NCBI GenBank assembly: GCA_030710605.1
Contig: CP092874.1
Span: 21,739,880-21,803,879 of the forward strand
DNA length: 64,000 bases
Source: Cordylochernes scorpioides
Taxonomy: Eukaryota > Arthropoda > Arachnida > Pseudoscorpiones > Chernetidae
Direction: 5' to 3'
The notes under the pieces are model-generated. The model was not told where the DNA came from. It saw only the letters and a list, made by a program, of their open reading frames with translations, and ran no database searches. Numbering within the stretch: the stretch's first letter is position 1; each line of letters starts with the position of its first letter. The translations under genes and the position numbers were made by a program. This document shows, in pieces, positions 32,100 to 42,048 of this stretch.

Positions 32100-32345
32100 A
32101 CTCGTGATTTTTCGATGTTGTGCAAATTCGAAAGACCGCGCAAGAACGCTCATATACCCTCAAATATATTTTTAACGCCTTTCTAGAATGTTTTGTGTTT
32201 ATATTTTTTCCTGACGAGAGGACAAGAAATTTTTCGAAAGGTCGAAAAAATACAAATTCTTCTGGCGGAAGAGTGTCTGTTGTTTTGAAGAACTTCTCCA
32301 CAAGCAAGTTCCCAGTACTTACGGTCCACACAGTCATAAATTATA
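32100..32345 (+). repeat. Possible Penelope-like 3' end
   Basis: CCTGACGAGAGGACAAG followed by AAATTTTTCGAAAGGTCG resembles the hairpin plus CGAAAG block at Penelope-like 3' ends. No coding sequence supports it. Confidence 0.3.
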
Positions 32346-32495
32346 AACAACTTTTGAAAAATGTAAAATCAATTTTACTGTAAAGAACAAAGCCTAAACT
32401 ATAATTTAATTTAGCAACGCCAGTGAATGCGCATGCGTAGTTTTCATTTTAGACATATTTTTGTTGTAAGTATTTAGCTCGCGTCGGTTTCTGTA

Positions 32496-33018
32496 ATGTC
32501 ATCATTTGAGCAAAGGGCAAATATTAAATTTTGTGTAAAATTTTTTAAAAAGTATTTCACAGAGAAATTAGCTTTAATGAATGAAGCTTATGAAGATGAA
32601 AAATTGTCACGAACGCAAGTTTATTTCTGGTATAAACGTTTTAAAGATGGCCGTAAGAGCATCGCAGATGATTCAAGGTCAGGTCGGCCATTGACGTCAA
32701 CAACGGATCGCAATATTAGACAGGTACGTGATTTAATTGTTGCTGATAGAAAAATGACTATTGATAATATATCAGAAATACTTGGAATTTCGTATGGTAG
32801 TTGCCAAAACATTATTGGTGAACATTTAACATGAAAAAACTTGGTGGTTATTTTGTCGCACGAAATTTAACAAAGAGAAACCAGATTATCAATTTGCAAA
32901 TATTTAATTGAAACTGCAAAAATAATCATTCTAATTTTTAAAAACACAAATATAACTGGTGATGGAACATGGTGCTTTCTTTTTGATCCACAAACCAAAA
33001 AACAATCACTCAAATGAC
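32496..33018 (+). pseudogene. Mariner transposase, 5' part (broken)
   Basis: Starts MSSFEQRANIKFCVKFFKKY and continues through the paired helix-turn-helix DNA-binding region (YEDEKLSRTQVYFWYKRFKD, then GRPLTST) to a stop at 32834; decayed catalytic-domain sequence continues to KKQSLK near 33018. The reading then breaks at a 2-kb LINE insertion and resumes at about 35033. Several stops and frameshifts show it was already dying or has decayed since. Confidence 0.85.
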
Positions 33019-35033
33019 AATTGACAGTTAAAAATAGTTTATTGAAATCTAGTCAACAATAGGGAGAGAGGTTACAGTTATATTTAGAATAGGGAGAAAT
33101 ATTTACAATAGACGGAGCCCCCTCTGGAGGGACGTCTGGATTTCATCAGGATCTTAAAGCCGTCTTGAGTTCGGACAGGCCGTTGCGGATTATGGAATCT
33201 ATGTCCCCAGCATGCTCGATGACAGTGTTGAGGAATTCAACAAGAATAATCTTGTGTTCAGGCGAGAGATTTTTTAAAAGATAATTTCTATCATCGCGGT
33301 GTAGAATCGCGAACGTAATCTCTGGCCTGACCCACATATAGGGGGCTCAGGATAGTTGTATCGTTCAGTAGTTCGAGTAGATCGTTTATCTGGTACTCGA
33401 GTTTCAGGTATAAAGCGTCAATATCATCAGTGGGTGTAGGAGCGGTCTGGAGCTCATGGGTCGTCGAGGCAGGTACTAGTAGCGGTGGGGCTACTGCGGC
33501 TGGAGCTGACTCCTCTTCATGGGGAGTTTGCAGCGCTGGTTCAGCAGGCTGAGGCGCAGTGAACCGACGGGGCGAAGTGTGGGCCGTGGGACCATCACTT
33601 GGCACCTCCAGAGATGGAGCAGGGGGCGCTGATGCAGGAGGCGGCACCTCTACAGATGAAGCTGGGGATGCTGGTGCAGGGGGCCGAGGCGCAGCTGGTC
33701 GACGGGGCGAAGCCCGGGCCGCGGGACCAATGTTGGAGAACTCCATAGATGGAGCAGGGGGTGCTAGTGCAGGAGGCGCGGGTGCTAGCTGTCTGGGCAG
33801 CTGAGGCGCGGTCGGTGATGTGACATCGGTGTGATAGGGTGGTGAAGCTTGCCTGGGGCCGGTGGACTGCCTAGCAAGCATGGGGAAGTTGGCTCTGCGA
33901 TGGCCTTGGTTGTGGGGCATCTGATCCCGAAGGTCAGGAACGCCGGCCAGGTGTCGCCTTTAGTCTTTATATCGAGGCGGGTAGGGAGCCTCTCCAGTTT
34001 CATGCCGTCGTGGAGGAGAATATAAGCCTCACGGCGGCCGTCAGTGTAGCCGTACTCGCCAGCCTTGAGTTGTTTGGGGGTGATGGAAGTGACACGCCCA
34101 TAGGGCGAGAGGGCGTCGATGACGACGGCATCCTCCACGTAGAAGGAGAGGTTCCCGATGGTAATTTTTTTTCCTACGTTTTATGGAAAGGGAAGGTCCT
34201 GAGGATCGTGCCTTCGATTTCGAGGCCTTCCTTAATGAGGCGTTCCGCTAGGTTCTTGCTGGCCAGGCCCACCAGGACGTGGCCATTCATCCTAGTGAGC
34301 TGGATTATGTGCCTGGCCCCTCCGACCACTCTGTCGATCGCCTTCAGGTAATGGTAAGGCGGGAAGTCAGGGCAGTGCTCTATGAAGACGCACTGCTCCT
34401 GTGTAGAGAAAGCCTGCCGCGCCCTGACTTCCGCGATGTGTTCCCACGTGGCCTTCACCTCCTGCACGCGCGGTATCCATGCTGTCGACGATCGCTGTCG
34501 CCGAGTAGTGTTTCTGGCACTGTTGGAATGTGCGGCCGTGACGCCCGATGCTCCCGAGTCGCGGCGTCTTTTCTTGCTCTGTACGACGGTATAGCCGTCC
34601 CCAATTTCAGGATCATTATCCTCCGGTAAGTCTGCCCAGTTCATATGAACATTTACAGCGCCAATTGAAGGCGTCTTAGTCGCGAAGTCGTGCGATGTTG
34701 CAAAAATTGCATAGTTGCCGCCAGTAGGTGAATTTACATTGTTAGCAGATTCCTGCATTTCAATTGAAAATTTGTTCTGAAAATCGATTTTCGCAGATAA
34801 CTCTGCAACAGTTGAAGGCTCGATGCTGTACCTTTCAGGTACATGGTCAGCTTTCAAAGGGCTATCAGCCCGCATCAAATTCGGCATATCAGCCAACAGT
34901 TAGCCACCCGCCAGGGCGCAAAAACCAATTTATAAATCAGTTATTTAGGGTTAAGCATAAATATTTGAGGAGGGAGAGAAAATAAGAAGCTCGGAGCGCG
35001 ATAACTCGAATGGCACACACCAAGTTCTCCTAG
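33019..35033 (-). mobile_element. ORF1-only LINE insertion splitting the mariner
   Basis: The insert breaks the mariner between its KQSLK and TPSSPRKKKFR segments. Short AATGRCA-like blocks at both edges could be the target duplication. It reads on the minus strand: a 5' leader from about 35030, ORF1 (33291-34896), then only about 280 bp of 3' sequence with AATAAA near 33045. No reverse transcriptase is present between ORF1 and the 3' end. Confidence 0.7.
33291..34896 (-). pseudogene. LINE ORF1-type nucleic-acid-binding protein, frameshifted
   Basis: Three consecutive frames make one protein: 34174-34896 (to LRTFPFHKT), 33785 to about 34165 (GNLSFYVEDAVVIDALSPYG and GRREAYILLHDGM), and 33291-33920 (QGHRRANFPMLAR plus a long Pro/Ala-rich tail). 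The middle part is the RNA-binding-like domain of arthropod ORF1 proteins. The zinc knuckle is damaged: GIRC remains, but the following Cys residues are lost. The first shift lies at an A-run near 34168, the second inside the zinc knuckle. Confidence 0.7.
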
Positions 35034-35362
35034 GAAAAAGAAATTTCGTCTTGACAAGTCCAAAGGAAAAGTAATGCTTGTAGTGTTTTTAGATTATCAA
35101 GGACTTGTCTATTATGAATTTATTAAAGAGGGGGTTACTATTAATAAACAGGCATAAAAAGAAATACTTGTGGGCCTTCGTGATGCGATAAGAAGAAAAA
35201 GAAACCAACTCTTTAAATCAAAACAGTAGAAATTGCTATATGATAATGCCCCTGCTCATAGAACCATTATTGTTCAAGACTATTTAGCCAAACACTCTGT
35301 ATCTGTCTTGCCGCATCCTCCTTACTCTCCTGATATCGCCCCGTGTGATATATATAAAAAGT
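35034..35362 (+). pseudogene. Mariner transposase, 3' part (broken)
   Basis: Resumes with KVMLVVFLDYQGLVYYEF (second catalytic region, including the Asp of FLDYQG) and YDNAPAHRT with the next catalytic Asp, ending HPPYSPDIAPCD, the third Asp of a mariner DDD triad. At least two in-frame stops lie between these motifs. A possible 3' terminus is near 35650 (CATGATCCTACCTTGTA). Confidence 0.85.
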
Positions 35363-35364
35363 TG

Positions 35365-36570
35365 CAAAAGAAACTTAACCCTGGAAGCTTCATTTATTTT
35401 ATAATGTGATTTATTCTTCTTTCCAAAATTTAAAATGAGGTTAAAGGGGAGGCGCTTTTCATCGTCATCAGAAGTAATTAAAAATTAGAAAAATTGACTT
35501 TTAACTAGCATTTCAACAGCTTTTTCACGCTGGAAAAAAATGTGTAGATAACTAAGGCTCCTATTTTGAAAAAAATTGATGTTTAAATTACTAAATTATG
35601 AATAAATAATTAATTTTAAAAAAGTTCGGGAATTTCATGATCCTACCTTGTATATATATATATCAGGGTGTTTCTTAATTTGTTCTCAAGTCCTTCCAAT
35701 CATCCAAAGTCAATTTTACCCCATATCATCTTTTAAAATAAAGAAGGCATTTCCTGAACACGAGCACATGCGCTTTTTAGATGGCAGAGCGCCTTCTTTA
35801 TCTGTTTCCATATAAGTATATTATATATATATATGTCGTATCTGTCGTGGTCGAATGGAAGGGCGCAGCCGTAGTGCATGTATGCTTCGAAAAATAACTT
35901 GTTCCACACTCGTGAGCGCGCGCACGCGGCGGCGTGCCGTAGCCTTCACCCGCGCGCGCTGGCTCCCACGTTTATTTTGTACAGATTTATAGATGGATGA
36001 ATTTGTATTTACATTTTAAAATATTTATTATGGCGAAAATAAATGACATCTTTTGGGCATTATACAAATTATGACATATATATGTATATTTATCAATTAT
36101 TCTAAAAAAATATTATTTATTTTATACATCTTTATCCTTGTCCTTTTTCCTTTATATATATAAAAATGAAATCCAAAATCGATGTTTGTTATTGCGTTGC
36201 GCAAAATCTACAGAATCAATCATTATGAAATTTCGCATGTAGGTAGCTGAAGATTTCGTTTAACATAGAAACTATTAAAAAAAAATTAAAAGGTCAATGT
36301 GCTTTTTTTTTAATGTAAAACCAAAAAGCGTTAGTTCCAGCCTTTTATCGCTTGGCGCAGCACTGGTCGCGACGATAAATGAATTTGATTGGTTAATAAT
36401 TTTACACGTAGTTTGTTTACAAATGAATGTTAGTTTGTTTACACGATGAATGTTTTTAAAAGGTAAGATTATATATATTGTAACGTTTTTGTATTAAATG
36501 TTAAAATGTTGTAATGTTAAAACATATTTTTACATTGTTAATTTAATTTGTTGTTGTTTTATAATAATTC
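35365..36570. other. Intron sequence with repeat fragments
   Basis: Contains the mariner 3' flank, a piece of the 19756-19945 MITE near 35735-35800, a GC-rich palindromic stretch at about 35915-35970 (GAGCGCGCGCACGCGGCGGC) and a Helitron-like start near 36150. No gene recognised. Confidence 0.4.
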
Positions 36571-36574
36571 CCCC

Positions 36575-37000
36575 AAGTGCAATTTCCTTCATATTGAAAG
36601 TACATCAATAATAAATAGCAGAAGTGCCATGGAATAGCAATACAGAAGTAACACATAAACCACAGGCAAAAAGTGTGTGTGATGCCAAAAATTGTATTAT
36701 ATTAGTGTTTAGGTATTTGATTTAATTATTTTTTGCAATCCATTTAGTTGTTTAAAAGTCAATATAGTTTAAATAGATGGCAGCTTTTCCACCCAACCCC
36801 CGAGTTACCCGCCCCAGCGCATTAACTCTAGAAATTGCCTGAGTTGAGTGAGTGACTGCGATGTCCATCTTCTCAGTAAGAATAAGAAAAAATAGGTTTA
36901 TAAAAAAATTAATCCAAAATACAGGCATGTAAATATTTTTCTGTAAAAAAATAAAAGAGCACGTGGAAATAAGCAAACATATGTGTCTCTAATGACTGCG
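36575..37000. repeat. Dispersed repeat X, copy 1 (empty site)
   Basis: The sequence from CTTCATATTGAAAGTACATC to about 37000 recurs at 60165-60960. In this copy the site AATAAATAGCAGAAGTGCC is uninterrupted, whereas the other copy holds a MITE there. No coding sequence. Confidence 0.75.
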
Positions 37001-37705
37001 ACTGCATTTTAAACGATAAAAAACAAAGGCCAGAACAAAAATTTAAAAAATATATACTAATTTTTTAAAGTCTTTTTTTTAATTGCATTGTGTGCACTTA
37101 CCGTAACTTAGTTGGTAATATAAATTTCTCTCTCAATACTCGATACTTTTGTAAAAAAAGTAACACTCGTATAAAAAGATATTTCAAAAAAAGTACGCAA
37201 GCAACTTGAAAAAAAAATGCAGAACGCTCATTGGTCGCTTAATTGGCCTGGTGTTTTTACTTCGCCTCGTATTTACTCCACGTAAAAAAAAAAGTTCTTC
37301 AAATGAAAAAAATAAATATCCAAAATATTAATCAAAATATAACCGAAAATTTTCCTCAGGTTTATAAAAAGCGACATGCAAAATTTGGTACCAATTGGTT
37401 CAGTAGTTTTTGAGTTTATCGCGAAACAGACATTGACTTTTATATATAAGAAGAGAAGAGATATAAACTTTTCCCCTGGATACCTTTCTACACAAACGAT
37501 TTGATGCAATGAGGATTATAATTTTTTTTTAAATAAAATTTTAGTTACAAAATTACACTTAATATATTCGAAGTTTGTATTATCATTTAAAAAATGATTA
37601 CATGTTAAAAAAAATTCAATTTGTAAGCAAAATGGATTCTTTCATGCTTCAAAAAATTCACACATACAAAGGAATAAAAAAATAATTGCAAAAAAAAAAA
37701 TCGCC
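37001..37705. other. AT-rich intron, Helitron-like start on the minus strand
   Basis: Bases about 37380-37455 in reverse read like a Helitron-like start (TATATAAAAGTCAATGTCTG, CGATAAACTC). The rest is AT-rich, with long A-runs before the next ORF. Confidence 0.35.
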
Positions 37706-37710
37706 AACGA

Positions 37711-38961
37711 ATGATGGACGAACTACAAGAAAATAACACTCCAGTTAAATATAAGATTAAAATAAACAAAATGGAGAATCTTGAAGATGTTATAGATTTT
37801 AGACGCAAGCTGAACAAGCTTGGGAAGAATCTAGACTTAGCTATTGGATCAAGAATAGGATTCGATATTATTGTAAAGCCAAAGAGAAAATGGAATTCTT
37901 CTCTATTCCCATTTTTAAAGAGATTTCGAAAACAAACAGAGAAAATTGATTTTCAAACGGCAGTACAGAACTTCTCTAAAAGTTTTGCTCATATTAAAGA
38001 TATGTCGAAAAATGTAAATAAAGAAAAATTGGAGAATATTATCGAACAATTTTCTACCATCCAAAAATGTGAACCAAATGAAAAAAATCATATACGATTT
38101 ACCACCTATATAACAAGAACGGAAGAGAAAATTCCTAAAAAGAGTATATTTAAACGAATAAATAATTTGTTTTCTTTTTGTAAATTCAATAAAAATAATG
38201 AAAGTGTAGAAAAACAGAAAAACAAAGTTTCTTACGAAAAGAAAAACAAATATAATTCAACTTGTGATAATGATTATGGTAAAAAGAACAAAACAAAGTC
38301 AAGTTCCAAAAAACAAAATATTTTGAAATCAAACGATTCTGAACACATCTACGAATCAATTAAATCAGAAATAAATGATAAAGATGAATATAGTGAACTA
38401 ATTACTGTTAGCAATCAAATAATGGAAAAAATGAATCACGGTAAATTACCAGATGTTAATCAAATGAATCAATTATTGTATTATTTGAGTAGTATGGGAA
38501 ATAATAATGATTTAATACAAAAATTAACTGAAACTATGAAGGCTTACCCATTACAACAAGACAAAAACCAAGAATTATATGATTCAACAGCTATAAATGC
38601 AGAAGATAAATTTAGTACGAATCGAATTTGCCGTTCACCTCAATATGAAAGTGATCATGAATTTGATAGATATGAAAACTACAGCAAAACAAAGCAGTTC
38701 AAAGCTGTAGATAGTTGTCTATCTGAATATGAAAGCAATCATTCTCTTAACAAGTCCAATAATTCCTATACAGAAACTGGTAAGACAATTAATAACCAAA
38801 TGACAGCGAATTATTCAAGTGATAGCAAAAAGTGTAATTTAACCTATCATAAAAAGGTTGAATACACTAAGAATGATTATGAGAATAGAAAGAATAAAAG
38901 AAAACATCACAAATGTGAAAGAAAACATCATAATCATCATAGACATCATCATCATCACTAA
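37711..38961 (+). CDS. Orphan 416-residue Lys/Asn-rich protein with His-rich tail
   Basis: I do not recognise this protein. A single 1251-bp frame has no stop in DNA of roughly 70% A+T, so chance is unlikely. The N-terminus (residues about 10-75) is the most ordered part: YKIKINKMENLEDVIDFRRK, then a basic aromatic stretch. The middle is Lys/Asn/Ser-rich and probably disordered, with a helix-like block (VSNQIMEKMNHGKLPDVNQM). Two similar short motifs, YESDHEFDRYENYS and YESNHSLNKSNNSY, lie near residues 310 and 345. It ends in a His-rich tail with six or more consecutive His. No signal peptide or membrane helix is visible. It lies on the ABCA strand inside an 11-kb intron. It could be a nested intronless gene, a retrogene, or an element or virus remnant. 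Confidence 0.55.
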   Translation: MMDELQENNTPVKYKIKINKMENLEDVIDFRRKLNKLGKNLDLAIGSRIGFDIIVKPKRKWNSSLFPFLKRFRKQTEKIDFQTAVQNFSKSFAHIKDMSKNVNKEKLENIIEQFSTIQKCEPNEKNHIRFTTYITRTEEKIPKKSIFKRINNLFSFCKFNKNNESVEKQKNKVSYEKKNKYNSTCDNDYGKKNKTKSSSKKQNILKSNDSEHIYESIKSEINDKDEYSELITVSNQIMEKMNHGKLPDVNQMNQLLYYLSSMGNNNDLIQKLTETMKAYPLQQDKNQELYDSTAINAEDKFSTNRICRSPQYESDHEFDRYENYSKTKQFKAVDSCLSEYESNHSLNKSNNSYTETGKTINNQMTANYSSDSKKCNLTYHKKVEYTKNDYENRKNKRKHHKCERKHHNHHRHHHHH

Positions 38962-39119
38962 TATCTAATATGTAAAAAGAATCGAATTTGAATATAAAAT
39001 GTATTTTATAGAAAATATTTATGTTTTTTTGATGATTGAGTGACTAACCAAAATTTATATGTCGTAAATATTTATGAAAAATTCTGTATATATTTGAAAA
39101 GTTATACTTCTAATAATTT

Positions 39120-39125
39120 AAATAA
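39120..39125 (+). terminator. Putative polyadenylation signal after the orphan ORF
   Basis: AATAAA lies about 160 nt past the stop codon of the 416-residue frame. In DNA this AT-rich the motif is weak evidence. Confidence 0.3.
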
Positions 39126-39147
39126 AAATATATATTTAGTAAAAAGA

Positions 39148-39554
39148 ATATTACGCGTCTAAAATAGTTTCGTTATTTGATAGCAGATGGCGCGCTAGTG
39201 CATCGTAATATAATTGTTCGAATAAAAGACACAAATCGATATTTGCGAAAGAGCGATTGCTCGAAGCATATTATATATTTATAATTATATGTAATTCTAC
39301 TGTCCTCAAAACTTATGTCCATAGTTCTTCTAAAATACCCATTCGAAGAGTCTAGCATCAGTATCAGTATAAAAGGGAGTTCCAAAAATGCAATATAACA
39401 GCGGTATGATAGATTAAACTGGCGAAACCGCTGGGAGGGTTTACCACTGATGAGCCAGGCCCTCCCTTTAATTTTTCCATTGCAGTAAGGGCAGTAGAAA
39501 TTGTTTTATTTTTTAAAAAATATTACGCGTCTAAAATAGTTTCGTAATTTGATA
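39148..39554 (+). repeat. Hammerhead-like repeat, copy F, flanked by direct repeats
   Basis: A 35-bp block beginning ATATTACGCGTCTAAAATAG occurs at 39148-39182 and again at 39520-39554 with one mismatch. The core at 39400-39466 reads AGCGGU, A, UGAU, spacer, CUGGC, GAAA, CCGCU, GGGAGGG, UUU, ACCA, CUGAUGA, GCCAG, G, CCCUCCC. Stem II is CUGGC/GCCAG here, a paired change from UUGGC/GCCAA. Confidence 0.7.
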
Positions 39555-39599
39555 TACATTAGTATGTAAAAAACCCTTCCTTATTATTGCTTATTTCTC

Positions 39600-39925
39600 A
39601 ACTTTATACTAAGATTGTTTACCTTACTCTAATACAAGGATTTACATAACTGGTTTATTTATCAATTTGTAATTCTACCTGTCATAATGTTAGTTATAAA
39701 TTTGTATATATCTTGGCTCTCAATGTACGTCTATATAATTGTCACACCTTGTCTTTACGCCCGTTGAAGAACAATGTCATTCGAAAGATAACAAAATTAA
39801 CATGTTCTATAGAAGAAGCTTCTTTTGAGTTTATAATTTTATATCAAATATCGTTTGTGATATGATATTTTAAAGAATAATATTAAATGCATATTATAAT
39901 ATTGACACATAACCCCTATGAAAAC
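39600..39925. other. Intron, nothing recognised
   Basis: AT-rich sequence between the copy F repeat and the next MITE. No coding frame, tRNA or clear repeat. Confidence 0.3.
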
Positions 39926-39932
39926 ATTAATA

Positions 39933-40203
39933 CAGTGAACCTCCAGGAGAGGACACTCCCGCTAAAGGACACCTCTCTATAAAGGACAGTTTTCATTTTT
40001 AAAATGTCCCATTTTTACGAATTAGCAACTCTCCGGTAAGAGGACACCTCTCCCTAAAAGGACACTTTGGCTATGCAATTAGGTTTTGTCCTTTACAGGG
40101 AAGTTCTACTGTAGCAACTCTCCAGTAAGAGAACACCTCTCCTTAAAGGACACTTTGGCTATGCAATTAGGTTGTTGTCCTTTACAGGGAGGTTGTTCTA
40201 CTG
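39933..40203. repeat. Pogo-like MITE with CAGT ends
   Basis: Flanked by TA. Starts CAGTGAACCTCCAGGAGAGG and ends GGGAGGTTGTTCTACTG. Inner blocks of the AGGACACCTCTC type recur in both directions, and there is a partial internal duplication near 40110. Relatives: 41625-41803, 47030-47180, 53735-53820, 61830-61930. Confidence 0.65.
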
Positions 40204-40262
40204 TATTACCATATTATACAAATGCGCATATTATATTTACACATTGATAGTTAAATACAAAT

Positions 40263-40545
40263 TTCTACTTATATATTTGCCTTATTCTGTCTGTTTGTCT
40301 GTTTGAAGCTCACGGATGGGATTTTTCATAACCATCGGTGGTTCAGTGGTAGAATGCTCGCCTGCCACGCGGGCGGCCCGGGTTCGATTCCCGGCCGATG
40401 CATTTTTTTTTTTTTTACAATTTTTAAAACTCATTTATATATTATACAAGAATGACATCCACGGCGCCAATTTATAATTGTAACGAATAGTATTTGAATA
40501 AAAGCATTTAATCGGGTAAAACCCGGGCGTTGCCCGGGTCATTCG
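40263..40545 (+). mobile_element. Helitron-like family B element carrying a tRNA-Gly gene
   Basis: Starts TCTACTTATATATTTGCC and carries the family B tail (GGCGCCAATTTATAATTG, the CCCGGGCGTTGCCCGGG hairpin, TCATTCG) ending near 40545; the final CTAG is mutated. The tRNA-Gly sequence sits between the head and the tail where the 15003-15357 element has the tRNA-Thr type. Confidence 0.7.
40332..40402 (+). tRNA. tRNA-Gly(GCC), element-borne
   Basis: A 71-nt cloverleaf with D-arm TGGTTCAGTGGTAGAATG, anticodon arm TCGCC/GGCGG-like around the loop TGCCACG (anticodon GCC), T-arm GCCCGGGTTCGATTCCCGGC, and a T-run of at least 13 right after it. The internal A and B boxes are intact. The acceptor stem has one flaw: C1 faces C72, where normal tRNA-Gly has G1. 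The same tRNA is carried by the copy at 54413-54640, so this is probably a captured tRNA rather than a primary host gene. Confidence 0.8.
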
Positions 40546-40847
40546 TATATAATAATTGTATAAACGAATGCAAGACAAAATCACCGCGAATGTTTCTTTT
40601 TTTTAAGGCAATTTCTTTTTAAGGCAATTATCGTTATTTATCGTTAATTTTTGTTTCGATTTTATTGAAAAAAAAAACGATATGGTGCCTTTAAAAAATG
40701 ATCTTTATTACTATGCAGTTTTCTATTTAGTCAATATACCTAAGTTCATGTTGCAAATGTAATTATCTCTATCGATTTAGTAGGTGAAATGCAAAAAAAA
40801 ATCGACATGATGAAATCTTTATGAAAATTCACATTTTTATTTTTATA

Positions 40848-41098
40848 TTTTCAAGACACACACAGTTTGGGGCGGGACGTTTCACAAGAGAGACATCCAC
40901 GGCGCCAATTTATAATTGTAACGAATAGTATTTTAATTAAAACATTTTAAAAACACACAGTTTGGAACGGGACGTTTCACAAGAGTGACATCCATGGCGC
41001 CAATTTATAATTGTAACGAATAGTATTTGAATTAAAACGTTTTTAAAATATATGCGCACTCGGGTAAAACCCGGGCGTTGCCCGGGCCATTCGTCTAG
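40848..41098 (+). mobile_element. Helitron-like family B, tandem 3' portions
   Basis: The 3' segment starting CACACAGTTTGG occurs twice in a row (about 40859 and 40956), differing at a few bases. Only the second runs into the hairpin and CATTCGTCTAG end. Confidence 0.65.
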
Positions 41099-41099
41099 T

Positions 41100-41620
41100 G
41101 CTTGTATATTGGCATTATTTTTTTAATTTTGAAAACTGATATATTGACCTCATTGTCATAATTTGAATTGTTGGGAGAAATTTGTCTCTATTACATATAT
41201 CAGTGGTGGAAGTAGTTTTCAAATAAAAAAAAATCAGAGTAGATCCCCAAGGAAATTTTCTGCAGGGAAGTATTTTTAGAAAATAAAAAAGAAGAATAAT
41301 AAATCAATGATCTTAAAATACTTTTAGACTGACAACACAGTAATATAAAACTGAGAACAAAGGAGTTTTTGTTTTGCTTTACAAAATTAGTAATTGCAAT
41401 GTAAATTGTTAAATGTTCTTTTCTCTCTCTCTCTTTGAAAATAATAAATTAAAAATACTTTCTTTAAAGGTAAAATTACCTAATTCTTGAAAACCATTTT
41501 AGCTGTAAGTAAACTTGTTATTTGTTGTTTCATCATATGAACCATAAAAGATTCCCAACAAGTATTTTTGATTATAGGCATAAAAGTAATTAACACTTGA
41601 ATTCGAAACCCGAAATATTT
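41100..41620. other. Intron, nothing recognised
   Basis: AT-rich with a CT microsatellite near 41424. No gene or clear repeat. Confidence 0.3.
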
Positions 41621-41624
41621 ACTA

Positions 41625-41803
41625 CAGTAAAACTAACTCTCTGTAAAAGACACCTAATTGCAAAGCCTAAGTGTTCTTTAGGAGTAGGTGTCCTCTTACC
41701 GGAGAGTTGCTAAATTGTAAAAAATGGTAATTTTTCAAATGAAAACTGTCCTTTATAGAGCGATATCCGCTAGCAGGGTGTCCGCTAAAGGGAGGTTCTA
41801 CTG
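41625..41803. repeat. Pogo-like MITE
   Basis: TA-flanked, from CAGTAAAACTAACTCTCTGT to GGGAGGTTCTACTG, with AGGTGTCCTCTTACCGGAG inside. Same family as 39933-40203. Confidence 0.65.
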
Positions 41804-42048
41804 TATTAGAAATTAATAAAAATCCAATAATACAAACTCACTTATTTTAAAAACAAATCAATTTGGTGATGTTTTACGATTTTTTTTTTTGTGATGAATT
41901 GAATAAATTAAAAATGAATATAACTACTAAATAATACAAAGCAATAACGCGTCATATATAAAATGGTTTTAATCTCAAAATCTCCACCTACATAGAAACA
42001 TTCCTAGATAAATACCCTAACCTATGACCTCTCTGTGATATGTTCCAG

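Noticed and set aside
33559..34629. Plus-strand Gly/Ala-rich frames
   Set aside because: Antisense of the Pro/Ala-rich LINE ORF1 region.
40332..40402. Ordinary host tRNA-Gly gene
   Set aside because: It sits exactly between the head and tail of a Helitron-like element, has a 1-72 mismatch, and a second copy lies in the same element family.
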